DNA from: Occallatibacter riparius
Lineage (GTDB): Bacteria > Acidobacteriota > Terriglobia > Terriglobales > Acidobacteriaceae
Direction: 5' to 3'
NCBI RefSeq assembly: GCF_025264625.1
Contig: NZ_CP093313.1
Location: forward strand, 2,852,001 to 2,916,000
DNA: 64,000 nt
The translations under genes were made by a program, and so were the position numbers. The notes under the pieces were generated by a model, which ran no database searches, was not told the origin of the DNA, and saw only the letters and a program-made list of their open reading frames with translations. Every line of letters starts with the position of its first letter. The first letter of the stretch is position 1. Below are positions 8,647 to 17,108 of this stretch, one piece after another.

Positions 8647-10383
8647 ATGCACAGGTTTAAGGTTTGGGCGCCGCTGGCGAACAAGATGTTGGTAGAAGCT
8701 GACGGCGTGCGCGCAGCAATGCAGGGGCCCGATAAACACGGGTGGTGGACGGCCGATGTTGAGGCTGCGGGGCCGGGCACGAAGTACGGATTCGTGATTG
8801 ACGATGATGCGCGGGCGTATCCCGATCCGCGTTCGCTGTGGCAGCCCGATGGCGTGCACGGATTGTCGCGCGTCTACGATCAGCATGCTTTTGCGTGGAG
8901 CGATGCGGGATTCGAAGCGCCGCCGCTGGCGAGCGCGATTGTCTATGAGCTGCACATCGGCACGTTCACCCAGGAAGGCACGCTCGACGCAGCGATCGGA
9001 AAGCTGGATGCGCTGAAGGAACTGGGCATCACGCATGTTGAACTGATGCCGGTGAATGCGTTTGCCGGGCATCATGGATGGGGCTATGACGGGGTCGCGC
9101 TGTTTGCGGTATATGAGCCCTATGGAGGGCCGGATGCGCTGAAGCGCTTTGTGGACGCGGCCCATGCGAAGGGACTCGCGGTGCTGCTCGATGTGGTCTA
9201 CAACCACTTTGGGCCTGTGGGGAATTACACGGGCAAGTACGGCCCCTATGTAACGGAGGCGCACCACACGCCGTGGGGCGGCGCTGTAAATCTGGAAGGC
9301 CCATGGTCGCACGAGGTCCGCCGGTTCTTCCTCGACAACGCGCTGATGTGGATGCGGGATTTCCATATCGACGGATTGCGTCTGGACGCGGTGCATGCGT
9401 ACGTTGATCGCTCTGCTATTCATTTCCTGGAGCAACTCGCGTTTGAGACGGAGGCTCTCGAAGCCGAGACGGGGCGCCAGTTGGTACTGATCGCGGAGAG
9501 CGATCTGAACGATCCGCGTTTCGTGAGCCCGCACGAGGCCGGCGGCTACGGGATGGACGCTCAGTGGAGCGATGACTTCCATCATGCGCTGTTTACCGTG
9601 CTCCTTCCCGGGCAGGGGGGATACTATGACGATTTTGGAAGCATGGGGCAGCTGAAGAAAGCGCTCGAGGAGACGTTTGTCTACGACGGCGTGTGCTCCA
9701 AACACCGCAGACGTGTGCATGGCAAGCCGGCCCGGCATCTCTCGCAGCACAAGTTCCTGGGCTTCATTCAGAATCACGATCAGATCGGAAACCGCGCGGT
9801 GGGCGATCGTGTCCACGAAGCTGCAGGCTTCGCGCGTGCGAAGGTGGCGGCAGCGCTGGTAATGACCGCGCCGTTTGTCCCGATGATCTTCCAGGGCGAA
9901 GAGTGGGCGGCATCTTCGCCGTTCCAGTACTTCGCGGACCACGATGACCCCAAGATGGCGCGGATGGTTTCAGAGGGCCGCAAGCGCGAGTTTGCGGCAT
10001 TCGGATGGGACCCGAAAGATGTGCCCGATCCGGAGAAGAAGGAGACGTTCGAGCGTTCCAAGCTCAAGTGGGATGAGATCGCGCAAGGGCAGCACGCAGA
10101 GATGCTGGCGTGGTATCGCAACCTGATCCGGACGCGGCGCACAACGCCGGATCTGAACGTCGGTCACCCTGGGAACACAAGGGTCGTATGCAGCGAGGAA
10201 GGGAAGTGGTTGGAGATGCGGCGGGGTGCTGTTCGCGTCTTCTGTAATCTGGGAGACGGAGCGCGGAGTTTCACCGTCCGCTCTGGGGCGAGAGTCCTGG
10301 TGCACTCGGGAAAACAGACCGAGTTGCAGGATCAAGCGCTGCTGGTCGGAGCCGATGGAGTGGCGGTTGTTCTGGAGGAATAA
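8647..10383 (+). CDS. treZ: Malto-oligosyltrehalose trehalohydrolase TreZ
   Basis: A 578-residue GH13 enzyme that releases trehalose from the maltooligosyl trehalose made by TreY. It starts with the N-terminal carbohydrate-binding-like domain (HRFKVWAPLANKM). The catalytic barrel follows, with the GHHGWGYDGVALFAVYEPYG motif, DVVYNHFGP, GLRLDAVHAY (nucleophile Asp), LIAESDLNDPR (acid Glu) and FIQNHDQIGNRA. It lies three bases after treY. Together they form the TreYZ route from glycogen or maltodextrin to trehalose. The debranching enzyme TreX/GlgX often found with them is not in the window. Trehalose fits an osmotic or desiccation-stress role next to the Ku and DUF892 genes. Confidence 0.96.
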   Translation: MHRFKVWAPLANKMLVEADGVRAAMQGPDKHGWWTADVEAAGPGTKYGFVIDDDARAYPDPRSLWQPDGVHGLSRVYDQHAFAWSDAGFEAPPLASAIVYELHIGTFTQEGTLDAAIGKLDALKELGITHVELMPVNAFAGHHGWGYDGVALFAVYEPYGGPDALKRFVDAAHAKGLAVLLDVVYNHFGPVGNYTGKYGPYVTEAHHTPWGGAVNLEGPWSHEVRRFFLDNALMWMRDFHIDGLRLDAVHAYVDRSAIHFLEQLAFETEALEAETGRQLVLIAESDLNDPRFVSPHEAGGYGMDAQWSDDFHHALFTVLLPGQGGYYDDFGSMGQLKKALEETFVYDGVCSKHRRRVHGKPARHLSQHKFLGFIQNHDQIGNRAVGDRVHEAAGFARAKVAAALVMTAPFVPMIFQGEEWAASSPFQYFADHDDPKMARMVSEGRKREFAAFGWDPKDVPDPEKKETFERSKLKWDEIAQGQHAEMLAWYRNLIRTRRTTPDLNVGHPGNTRVVCSEEGKWLEMRRGAVRVFCNLGDGARSFTVRSGARVLVHSGKQTELQDQALLVGADGVAVVLEE

Positions 10384-10541
10384 GGACTTCCGCCGAGCAA
10401 ACATGCGCAAAATTGCACCAGATACAACTTACCGTTAACACCCGCATCCTACCTTCCAGAGACAAGAACCCTATCGAGTGGTTCGGCTTTCGTTTGTCTA
10501 TTTCGGGGTCGTAAGGTTCCTCGTAAATTCTGGATTTGTAT

Positions 10542-10895
10542 ATGGCTGCATCCACGGTGAATATCGCTGATTTCCGCTGCCGCGATCTGAAAGCCCGCTT
10601 CGGGCATGCGCAGTCGGGCTTTGAGAACCCCAACGGACTTGAGCTTGTCGAGTCTGCGCCGGCCGCCGACGAGAGCGAGGCCGAACTCGTCGAGGAGAAT
10701 CCGGGCGTTCTGGACATCAGCGTTGCGCGTGACAATCCGCGGATGCGTCAGCGTTTCGTTCTACACGCTGCGACGGCTTCGCGCCATCGGTCAAACCTGG
10801 TCCGGTTCAACGAGCCGCACGTTACTGTGATGAAGGTCAATGCGGTGCGCGCCCTTGAGAGCTCTGACGACTACGATTTCCCTCCGGCTGCGTAG
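10542..10895 (+). CDS. Small hypothetical protein
   Basis: The protein has 117 residues, starts MAASTVNIADFRCRDL and has an acidic middle (ESAPAADESEAELVEENPG) followed by a basic stretch (NPRMRQRFVLHAATASRHR). There is no signal peptide or membrane segment, and I recognise no domain. The ATG at 10542 is preferred over a TTG six bases upstream. A perfect terminator directly after the stop codon supports a real transcription unit. It lies 158 bases after treZ on the same strand. Confidence 0.6.
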   Translation: MAASTVNIADFRCRDLKARFGHAQSGFENPNGLELVESAPAADESEAELVEENPGVLDISVARDNPRMRQRFVLHAATASRHRSNLVRFNEPHVTVMKVNAVRALESSDDYDFPPAA

Positions 10896-10911
10896 AGCGC
10901 CGGAAGAAAGC

Positions 10912-10944
10912 AAAGGCCGCTGATCCACTGGATCAGCGGCCTTT
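10912..10944. terminator. Perfect bidirectional terminator
   Basis: AAAGGCCGCTGATCC (10912-10926) and GGATCAGCGGCCTTT (10930-10944) form a perfect 15-bp stem with a three-base loop and T-runs on both strands. It sits between two converging genes and serves both. Confidence 0.93.
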
Positions 10945-10957
10945 TTCACGTGTGGCC

Positions 10958-12265
10958 CTACTTGCCGACGTAGCTCACATGCCAGATGGAGCGGGTGCCG
11001 TCATCGGAGACGAAGAGGCTGCCGTCTTTTGCGACGGTGACGCCGACTGGGCGTCCCCATACGTTGCCGTCGCCGAGGGTGAAGCCAGTGAGGAAGTCCT
11101 CGTACTCGCCGGTAGCCTTGCCGTTCTTCATCGGGATCCGAATCACCTCATAGCCTGTACGCTGCGCGCGGTTCCATGAGCCGTGTTCAGCGGCGAAAGC
11201 ATCGCCTTTGAATTCGGCGGGGAACTGCGAGCCCTCGTAGAAGGTCATTTCCAGCGAAGCCATGTGCGGGTTTACCAGCACGTCGGGCGTGATCACCTTC
11301 GATTGCAGCTCCGGGTGCTTGCCTTTGTGCCGCGGATCCTGCACCCCGCCCTTGGTCCCCATCCAGTAGTAGGGCCATCCATAGAAGCCGCCCTCTTTGA
11401 TGTGGGTCACGTAGTCGGGAACCAGGTTGTTGCCGATGGCGTCGCGCTCGTTCGTGGAGCACCAGAGCTGGCCGGTGGTGGGATTGATGGCCTCACCGAC
11501 GCAGTTGCGGATGCCGTAGGCGTACACCTTCACGAACTTGCCGTCGGGGGTGAACTCGAGCACGTCGGCTCGATCCTTCTCTTCGGGATGGGTATCGGGG
11601 TCGTCGACATTGGAGTGCGAGCCCACGGAGGCGAACAGCTTCGTGCCGTCCTTGGAGAAGACCAGATCGCGTGTCCAGTGGCCGCCGCCGCGGAGGCGTC
11701 CGCCACCGGGGAGGTCGGCCAGCTTCACCATGGGGCCGGTCGCTTTGAGATCGCCGTTGTGATACGGGAAGCGAATGATGGCATCGGTGTCGCCAACCAA
11801 GATGTACTGCGGGTTGTCGCCATTGGGGTAGAAGGCGATGCCGAATGGCTGATGCAGGCCTTCGGCGAAGACGGAGGTTTGCTGCGGATGGCCGTCCTTG
11901 TCGACGCCGCGGAAGACACGGATCTTGCCGGTCTCCGACTCGGCCAGGAAGATGTCGCCGTTGGGCGCGGTGCGGAGCAGCCGTGGATTGTCGAGGTTGG
12001 TCGCGTAGAGCTCGACCTTGAAGCCCTTGGGCGCCTGCGGCCAGGCATTTGGCGGCCGGGGAACCATGTTTGTGCCGTTGTCGACCGACTCATCGGGTTT
12101 GGGGCCGGGCAAATCAGCGGTGGTCAGATGACGGCGCGTCCCGGGAGACTCGTGTGCCGCGTCGGTGAAGGCGTTCTGGCCGGTGAGGACTTTTTTCTGT
12201 TCGGGCTGGCTGAAGGCGGCGGAAGAAATCAGGAGTACAGCAATGGGGACACAAAGGCGATGCAT
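10958..12265 (-). CDS. Exported sorbosone dehydrogenase-like (PQQ-GDH family) beta-propeller
   Basis: The protein has 435 residues. A signal peptide (MHRLCVPIAVLLISSAAFSQ) precedes a six-bladed propeller of the glucose/sorbosone dehydrogenase family. Family segments include GFKVELYATNLDNPRLL, PNGDIFLAES, GLHQPFGIAFYPNG, GGHWTRDLVFSKDG, YGIRNCVGEAINP and AAEHGSWNR. Relatives oxidise aldoses or sorbosone in the periplasm with PQQ. PQQ binding is not proven here, and many acidobacterial members have unknown substrates. A GAGG site lies six bases before the ATG. It is monocistronic and ends at the bidirectional terminator. Confidence 0.85.
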   Translation of the reverse strand: MHRLCVPIAVLLISSAAFSQPEQKKVLTGQNAFTDAAHESPGTRRHLTTADLPGPKPDESVDNGTNMVPRPPNAWPQAPKGFKVELYATNLDNPRLLRTAPNGDIFLAESETGKIRVFRGVDKDGHPQQTSVFAEGLHQPFGIAFYPNGDNPQYILVGDTDAIIRFPYHNGDLKATGPMVKLADLPGGGRLRGGGHWTRDLVFSKDGTKLFASVGSHSNVDDPDTHPEEKDRADVLEFTPDGKFVKVYAYGIRNCVGEAINPTTGQLWCSTNERDAIGNNLVPDYVTHIKEGGFYGWPYYWMGTKGGVQDPRHKGKHPELQSKVITPDVLVNPHMASLEMTFYEGSQFPAEFKGDAFAAEHGSWNRAQRTGYEVIRIPMKNGKATGEYEDFLTGFTLGDGNVWGRPVGVTVAKDGSLFVSDDGTRSIWHVSYVGK

Positions 12266-12432
12266 GCGTGACCTCGGGGTAAATGTTCTCTTCAGGCGCG
12301 GAACGGGGAAAACTCGCCTGTGTTTTGACGATAGCGCAGGCGTTCGCGCCGCGGAAACTGCTCACGCGTAAAGATTTGAGTGTTGGAGAGGGATCAAGAT
12401 TGGCGTCGGAGATGGGGAGGGGGGAGGGCTTA

Positions 12433-13458
12433 CTAATGCTGAGATGGCGGCTCTTCAGAGGAGGTTGTCTGTTCCTGGGAAATATTCTTTCCGGCGGCGA
12501 GAGAGGCGAAGAATGAGGGTGGCAGGGCGGCTTTGATGACCACCCGGTTGTGGCTCTGGGAGATTTCGGCAGTCTTGAGCAGGTCCTTGAGGCCCCGGTT
12601 GGCCGGATTGTCGTTCAGAGGCGCGGTAGCACCTTTGGCGAGATCAACCAAGGTTGAAATGGCCGCTGACTGAGACGCTGCTGCGTCCTCACTCGGGGCA
12701 ATCTCCTCCACGCGCACCTTAAGCGCTCCGGCGAGGGGCAGTTCCGGCGCAACGCTGGCGATGATGGTGGAGTCCGACTGGATGGGAAGCTGCAGTCCGA
12801 AGACCTGGATAGCGCCGCTTTCGTTGAAGGGAAGACCGATCTGGCCCACGCCCCAGGCTAGCGAGAGCAGCGGTACCTCGTGGTAATGGTGAGTCAGAAG
12901 CGTGGATCCGGAGAAGGGAAGCGCCGCGGTGCGATGACGGTCGACTATGGAGTGGATTTGCTCAGTGGTGGGCGCGTTGGAAACCGCCACCATGTCATAG
13001 CCGATCTGAGCGACGCGAACGGTGCGGCCTTCGGACGGTATGGAGTAGATGGTCTTGCCGCCGTAGGAGTCCTGGGCGGTGGCGTGCGATGCCAGCCAAG
13101 CTCGGAGTTTGGGGCCGGTCAGCTTGCCCACCAGGACCATTGAATAGGCGACCTGGCCGTTGGGTCCGTTGGGATCGGGCATGCGATGCAGGGCAACGGC
13201 GGCCTGGTCGAGGTCGCGTTCCCAGTCGATGCCGGTTGCGTCAATGAACTGCTGGTACTCGGGATCGTGGGGTGCCGGCTTCCATTCCTTGCGGAAGAAC
13301 GTACGGACGGGACGGAGGTCTACATAGACGATGCCGTCGGATTCAGGGAGCAGGCGCGCAGCTTCAGGAGGGGCCTTGGAGCGGAGAAAGATGGCCACCG
13401 CCAGCATGATCAAGACTGCGGCTACCACTAACAGCGTTCTTCGCGTGCGTCGTTTCAT
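12433..13458 (-). CDS. Membrane-anchored hypothetical protein
   Basis: The protein has 341 residues from the ATG at 13458. It begins with a basic cluster (MKRRTRRT) and one hydrophobic helix (LLVVAAVLIMLAVAIFLRS), so it is an N-in anchored protein with an outer domain. The domain starts LLPESDGIVYVDLRPVRTFF and has a YSMVLVGKLTG stretch and a VAQIGYDMVAVSN strand, a pattern shared by uncharacterised acidobacterial proteins. The C-terminus is Ser/Glu-rich. An upstream GTG- or TTG-type extension to 13527 would put about 23 residues before the anchor and is unlikely. The function is unknown. Confidence 0.75.
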   Translation of the reverse strand: MKRRTRRTLLVVAAVLIMLAVAIFLRSKAPPEAARLLPESDGIVYVDLRPVRTFFRKEWKPAPHDPEYQQFIDATGIDWERDLDQAAVALHRMPDPNGPNGQVAYSMVLVGKLTGPKLRAWLASHATAQDSYGGKTIYSIPSEGRTVRVAQIGYDMVAVSNAPTTEQIHSIVDRHRTAALPFSGSTLLTHHYHEVPLLSLAWGVGQIGLPFNESGAIQVFGLQLPIQSDSTIIASVAPELPLAGALKVRVEEIAPSEDAAASQSAAISTLVDLAKGATAPLNDNPANRGLKDLLKTAEISQSHNRVVIKAALPPSFFASLAAGKNISQEQTTSSEEPPSQH

Positions 13459-13460
13459 TG

Positions 13461-13492
13461 CGGTCGGCAAACCGAACCCGGCGGTCGGCAAA
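13461..13492. repeat. Direct repeat CGGTCGGCAAA, two copies
   Basis: CGGTCGGCAAA is found at 13461-13471 and 13482-13492, start to start 21 bases, or about two helical turns. It lies immediately upstream of the ATG of the leftward membrane-anchored gene. Two copies on the same DNA face could bind a regulator, but this is inference. Confidence 0.35.
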
Positions 13493-13597
13493 AAGCCGAT
13501 GCAGCCGGAACGGGCGCACTCTCTCAAGGGCCGTTAGAACTAACCTAACATCCTTCACCCGGACTGATTCGATGGCAGGCCGCACACAAATGAAGGT

Positions 13598-13631
13598 GAG
13601 CCCGCCGGGCAATGACCCGGGCGGGCTCTTT
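13598..13631 (+). terminator. Terminator-like hairpin
   Basis: GAGCCCGCCGGG and CCCGGGCGGGCTC pair with one bulge around a short loop, followed by TTTT. It lies between the promoter side of the leftward gene at 12433-13458 and the 3' end of the small leftward gene at 13691, so it probably stops transcription from the latter as well, despite the poorer T-run on that strand. Confidence 0.65.
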
Positions 13632-13690
13632 TGGTGCGCGTGCGAAATAAGAGTCGGGAAGCTGGAAGGAAGACGGATGGTGTTGCAGGT

Positions 13691-13960
13691 TTATGCGCGC
13701 TGGCTGAGGTAAAGGAAGTGTGATGCGGTCTGGGGCGCCAAGCGACCGGAACGCCTGGTGGAGGAAAGCTGGTTGGATACTGGGCGAAGTTTCGAAACGG
13801 GGATGCAGGCAAGATAGCCGGGCTGGGAAGTTCCTGCCAGGTCGACCTCGCGGCGCTCACTGTTGCAGGCAATCACGATGTAAATGCCTTCGTGGCCCTC
13901 GACCGCGACGCGATCGCGAAGCCGGGGGAGATCATGCAGCGGGGGAATCGCTGAATCCAT
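13691..13960 (-). CDS. Small protein of a local three-member family (third copy)
   Basis: The protein has 89 residues from the ATG at 13960, which has an AGAGG site. The core LRDRVAVEGHEGIYIVIACN aligns with the other two small leftward proteins upstream (GEHVFVEGRDGEFVVVEVDR and GQHVRIDGREEVFLILRVDK). The pattern is Val-x-Val/Ile-Glu/Asp-Gly-Arg/His-Glu/Asp, then a hydrophobic strand, and suggests a small beta-barrel. Its start overlaps the end of the preceding gene by 29 bases, so the two are translationally coupled. An ATG at 13981 is possible but has no ribosome site. No known family was recognised. Confidence 0.65.
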   Translation of the reverse strand: MDSAIPPLHDLPRLRDRVAVEGHEGIYIVIACNSERREVDLAGTSQPGYLACIPVSKLRPVSNQLSSTRRSGRLAPQTASHFLYLSQRA

Positions 13961-14207
13961 CAAGCTTGGCCTCTTTCTCATCACTTGATTCTGTTTTCGG
14001 TGGCAGAACGATGCGAACACTGGAGGTTGGGAAGCGTTCGATGCGGCCAGGTTTCCGCACCGGAAGCAACTGCAAAGATTGGGAATTGCGGTCAACTTCA
14101 ACTACGACAAACTCACCGTCGCGTCCTTCGACGAAGACATGTTCGCCCACTTCAAACGAATACCCCTGAGCTGTTTGTGAGGGCGTGCCGCGGAGATGAA
14201 CCTTCAT
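13932..14207 (-). CDS. Small protein of a local three-member family (second copy)
   Basis: The protein has 91 residues from the ATG at 14207 (MKVHLRGTPSQ). The core GEHVFVEGRDGEFVVVEVDR followed by LQLLPVRKPGRIERFPTSSV matches its two neighbours in pattern. The C-terminus is charged (ESSDEKEAKLDGF). The reading frame is open further up to 14345, but the upstream part does not resemble the siblings. There is no signal peptide. It overlaps the third copy downstream. The function is unknown; the fold looks like a small SH3-like barrel, which is inference. Confidence 0.65.
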   Translation of the reverse strand: MKVHLRGTPSQTAQGYSFEVGEHVFVEGRDGEFVVVEVDRNSQSLQLLPVRKPGRIERFPTSSVRIVLPPKTESSDEKEAKLDGFSDSPAA

Positions 14208-14406
14208 GATGATGCACCCAGGTTCTGATTTAGATGATGGCTCAAAAACTGAGAGTTGCACAATCGTCCGACAGATTGATGTGGCGCCTAAAAGGTCTTT
14301 CGTGACGGTGGTTCGTACCACAATCTGAGTTGATGCACCTGACACCGGGGGCGACTTCCGCCGTAAGGGGCGAGCATGGAACAGCGAACAGGGTCAGGGG
14401 GGAATA

Positions 14407-14727
14407 TTACGAAGCCTGCTCGGAGAGCTGCGCGTTGTCGATGGCTTGAGAAGTGTCACCGGTCTGGGATGCGGCCGATTCCACTGCGCTGAGCAGCGCC
14501 AGGGGAACTCCCGCCTGCACCTTGCGCACGGCGCCCTGCCGCAGCAGGTCGGCCAGGTGGCGGATCTTATCGACGCGAAGAATAAGGAAGACTTCTTCAC
14601 GGCCGTCGATGCGGACGTGCTGACCTGCTCGAAGCGCGTTTTTGGGAACGGCGGAAGCTTGCGGACCCTTACGTCTGCCAACCGACAAAGCTAATGTATC
14701 TACACTGCCATCGAAAGTGTTAAACAC
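14407..14727 (-). CDS. Small protein of a local three-member family (first copy)
   Basis: The protein has 106 residues from a GTG at 14727 (MFNTFDGSVDTLALSVGRRK). The core LRAGQHVRIDGREEVFLILRVDK matches the two smaller proteins downstream, followed by a more helical segment (HLADLLRQGAVRKV). There is no signal peptide. A 200-base gap separates it from the second copy. The trio lies on one strand and ends at the hairpin at 13598-13631. The function is unknown. Confidence 0.6.
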   Translation of the reverse strand: MFNTFDGSVDTLALSVGRRKGPQASAVPKNALRAGQHVRIDGREEVFLILRVDKIRHLADLLRQGAVRKVQAGVPLALLSAVESAASQTGDTSQAIDNAQLSEQAS

Positions 14728-15066
14728 GTAAAACCCCGGGGGAGAGAGTCATCAGTACAAAATTCGATGCTGAGGGTCAGACCCGGGGTTGTGCCGGGGC
14801 ACCGCAGGGGCAGATCGGCCACGGCTGGCCAGATGTGTCACTGGAATGGGGTGCTCCCGGCGATTTGGGTCGTGTTTCGGCGGCGCGAGTCCATAGTTGA
14901 GTCAGCCGAAACGGTCTTTTAGCGAAGGATTGTCGATAGAGCTACCTCCGTGGGCTGGATGCCCGGTTCCTCGGTTGACCATGGGCGGAGTGCGCGATTC
15001 CATGACGCCCTCCGCAGAAATCCGCGAATTCTCCCGCGGATTAAACTCGTGCTCTTTTGCCCACGC
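14728..15066. other. Intergenic region without a supported gene
   Basis: Between the small-protein trio and the leftward DUF892 gene. Open frames on the plus strand here run into the DUF892 gene and are shadows of it. It holds a weak hairpin at 15019-15042 and CCCGGGG-rich patches near 14735 and 14785. The trio promoter is presumably here, but no clear hexamers were seen. Confidence 0.4.
15019..15042 (-). terminator. Hairpin after the second DUF892 gene
   Basis: AATCCGCG (15019-15026) pairs with CGCGGATT (15035-15042) around an eight-base loop. It lies 25 bases after the stop of the leftward DUF892 gene. There is no good T-run, so its role as a terminator is uncertain. Confidence 0.35.
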
Positions 15067-15600
15067 TCAGGCGACGGAGCGGGATCGCACGGCCGGGGTG
15101 TCGGCGCCCTCCAGGTTCACACGGCCGGCGATTTCGGTGAGGACAGCGTCGGCGTTCTCCTCCTCGGCTTCAATGGATTCGAGAAGCGCCGCGTCTTCAT
15201 CGTGGCCGAGGATTTCGGCCCAGCGGCGCAGGGTTCCATACACGGCAATTTCGTGGTGTTCCACCTGCTGGGCGGCACCGATGAGGGCGATGTCGCGGAT
15301 GGTGGGATCAGTCGCATCCTTTATGGTGTCTGAGGCCTCGGTGGAGAGGCCGTTGATGACCTTGCAGGTTTCAGTGGCGGCTTCGCCGATGTGGTTGCGC
15401 AGAATGCTTTCCACGGTGGATACGTGCCCCTGCGTTTCGTCCAGGTGCAGGCGGAAGGCATTGGCGAGTTCAGGGTCACTGGCGCTCTCAATCAGCTCGG
15501 GCAGCGATTTGGCGATCTTCTGCTCCATGTCGAGCGCCTTTTTGAGATTGCTGATGTAGAGGCTGCGTAGATCTTCAATGTGGGCTGAGAATAGCTTCAT
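15067..15600 (-). CDS. DUF892 (YciE/YciF-type) ferritin-like protein, second copy
   Basis: The protein has 177 residues and is a paralogue of the protein at 4074-4598. Matching helices are IEDLRSLYISNLKKALDMEQKI, LHLDETQGHVSTVESIL, GAAQQVEHHEIAVYGTLRRW and EAEEENADAVLTEIA. The Glu and His residues expected for a di-iron site are kept. The last 15 residues (LEGADTPAVRSRSVA) are outside the domain. A strong GGAGGAGAT site precedes the ATG. Two DUF892 genes within 11 kb suggest a stress-resistance emphasis. The neighbours are exported proteins with no obvious link. Confidence 0.9.
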   Translation of the reverse strand: MKLFSAHIEDLRSLYISNLKKALDMEQKIAKSLPELIESASDPELANAFRLHLDETQGHVSTVESILRNHIGEAATETCKVINGLSTEASDTIKDATDPTIRDIALIGAAQQVEHHEIAVYGTLRRWAEILGHDEDAALLESIEAEEENADAVLTEIAGRVNLEGADTPAVRSRSVA

Positions 15601-15776
15601 CGTTCCATCTCCTCCGCAACGAATGAGGGTCGCGAGCTCGACGCCCGCTCGCCTTCATGCTGTGAGAAAGGCGGACGCGAAAGCAGGTTGCCCTGCGACT
15701 TGTTTGCGCGAAAGAAGAAGGCCCGGCGCGCGCGAAGGGAGTTGCGCATTGTCACCGGGCCGACGGTATGAAAGGG

Positions 15777-16094
15777 CTATTGAATGGAGCTGACGGTGAT
15801 CGTGTTCTGCTTCAGTTCACCCTGCACGGTTACATGCTTTCCGGCGAGCTTACTCACGTCGTCGGCTTTGCCAGCGAGCGTGTAGACCTTTTTGTCGGTT
15901 ATGAGCACGTAGGCGGATCCGGCCTTGATGCAGGCCTTGATGCAGTCCGCGTCGGATTTGCCGGGCATCATGTGCTTCTTCTCGCACATGGAATCGCTGA
16001 TGGTTCCTTCAAACGTCTGAGTGGCGGCGCGCGCGATCGGCGAGATGACAGAGAAGCCTGCAGCAATCATCAGGGCAGCAGTAATGGTCTTCAT
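15777..16094 (-). CDS. Small exported Cys-containing protein (DUF5818-like)
   Basis: The protein has 105 residues. A signal peptide (MKTITAALMIAAGFSVISPIARA) is followed by a compact domain TFEGTISDSMCEKKHM, then DADCIKACIKAGSAYVLITD and KVYTLAGKADDVSKLAGKHVTVQG. This matches a small OB-like family common in acidobacteria and often annotated DUF5818; the name is from memory. Three Cys (in SMCEK, ADCIK and KACIK) could bind a metal or form a disulphide. AGGAG precedes the ATG. It is the last of four leftward genes for exported proteins. Confidence 0.75.
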   Translation of the reverse strand: MKTITAALMIAAGFSVISPIARAATQTFEGTISDSMCEKKHMMPGKSDADCIKACIKAGSAYVLITDKKVYTLAGKADDVSKLAGKHVTVQGELKQNTITVSSIQ

Positions 16095-16182
16095 GGAATT
16101 CTCCTGTGGGTTCGAATTGATTTCTTCGGTCGAAGGGAGGCACCGCCGGCCAGAGGGGTCCGGCGGTGCGGGAGCGACGATA

Positions 16183-16575
16183 TTACTGGCCTTCAGTGGA
16201 TGCCACTTGTGCCAGCCGCTCCTGATCGCGGGCGAGCCTGTCAGCGTCCTGAGCGCGCCGGGTGAGCGATTTGAACAGGAAGTCGCAGTGGTTCACGGTA
16301 CCGAAGTGCGCCTTGTCATTGTTGGTGGCGCTATTGGCCATGAATTCAGCCAGCATTTTGGCGTGCACCTGGGCCTGGGCGCGATACTCCTGCGCCTTCA
16401 GTTCGTAGTAGTTGGCAATGCGCTCGTGATCGGCGGATGTCTTGGCGTTTGCAACCAGCGCGTTGAGCTGCTTTGCGGAGAGGTGCTCGGTGGCGAGCTG
16501 GCTTACAGGCGTTTGCGCGGATACGAAAAGGGCGGCAAACAGAACGGCGGAAACGATGAAAAGATTGCGGAACAT
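16183..16575 (-). CDS. Small exported helical protein of unknown function
   Basis: The protein has 130 residues from the ATG at 16575, which has AAGGAG seven bases upstream. The frame is open much further up to 17112 but runs through the neighbouring gene in another frame and should not be used. A signal peptide (MFRNLFIVSAVLFAALFVSA) precedes an all-helical region (LSAKQLNALVANAKTSADHERIA, YYELKAQEYRAQAQVHAKML, RRAQDADRLARDQERLAQ). The middle has DKAHFGTVNHCDFL. No family was recognised. The neighbours are also small exported proteins. Confidence 0.75.
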   Translation of the reverse strand: MFRNLFIVSAVLFAALFVSAQTPVSQLATEHLSAKQLNALVANAKTSADHERIANYYELKAQEYRAQAQVHAKMLAEFMANSATNNDKAHFGTVNHCDFLFKSLTRRAQDADRLARDQERLAQVASTEGQ

Positions 16576-16661
16576 GATGATTCTCCTTGCGAATCGGGGC
16601 TGAGAGTAGAGGCACGCCGGGGCGGGAGCCCAGGCAGAACTCGGCAGTCCGCAAGGAGGAT

Positions 16662-17099
16662 TTAGATGCGAAACACCTGGAAGAGGACACCGCGATCCAC
16701 GGGCGCGCGGTCGCCAAACGCAGGATGAAGCGAAACGCTGCCAGCACGTGTCGACACCGGCGGCGTGAAGGCGGGAAGAGAGACAAAGACCGGAATTCCG
16801 TCTTCCAGGGTGTGCTGCCCGGCGATCAATGCTTCTCGCGTGATGACGACCGTCGACGGCAACGGCTGCCCGCATCCGGAGTTGGCGGGCAGCGCCTCCA
16901 TCATGCTGCTGCAGCTCATGCCTGAGTGCATCGAGGCGCCGTGGATCATGCCCGGCATATCCGGCATGTCGCCGCAGCACGCGGCGGGGCAAGTACTGCC
17001 TGAACATGCCCCCAGGCTGCAAGACAGATACCCAAGGGCCGGCTGCGCCACCATGAGGACTGCGGCGAAAAGCACGACGAACTGGGCAAGCCGTTTCAT
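16662..17099 (-). CDS. Exported Cys/Met-rich protein, possible metal binder
   Basis: The protein has 145 residues. A signal peptide (MKRLAQFVVLFAAVLMVAQPALG) leads into a striking segment, SCSLGACSGSTCPAACCGDM followed by PDMPGMIHGASMHSGMSCSS, with eight Cys, seven or more Met and two His within about 50 residues. Met/His/Cys clusters of this kind are typical of periplasmic copper-binding proteins, so copper or silver binding is a reasonable guess but not proven. The C-terminal half (STVVITREALIAGQ to GVLFQVFRI) is ordinary. An 11-base inverted repeat lies just upstream (17109-17162). cutC at the window start is far away. Confidence 0.7.
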   Translation of the reverse strand: MKRLAQFVVLFAAVLMVAQPALGYLSCSLGACSGSTCPAACCGDMPDMPGMIHGASMHSGMSCSSMMEALPANSGCGQPLPSTVVITREALIAGQHTLEDGIPVFVSLPAFTPPVSTRAGSVSLHPAFGDRAPVDRGVLFQVFRI

Positions 17100-17108
17100 G
17101 AAACTGAA

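Noticed and set aside
8569..9942. 457-residue leftward open frame over treZ
   Set aside because: Antisense shadow of a clear GH13 gene; Arg/His-rich and without recognisable motifs.
11183..12271. 362-residue rightward open frame over the sorbosone-dehydrogenase-like gene
   Set aside because: Shadow with Gly/Val/Glu-rich composition; the leftward gene has a signal peptide and family motifs.
14897..15559. 220-residue rightward open frame
   Set aside because: It runs antisense to the second DUF892 gene, Ser/Arg/Ala-rich, no motif.
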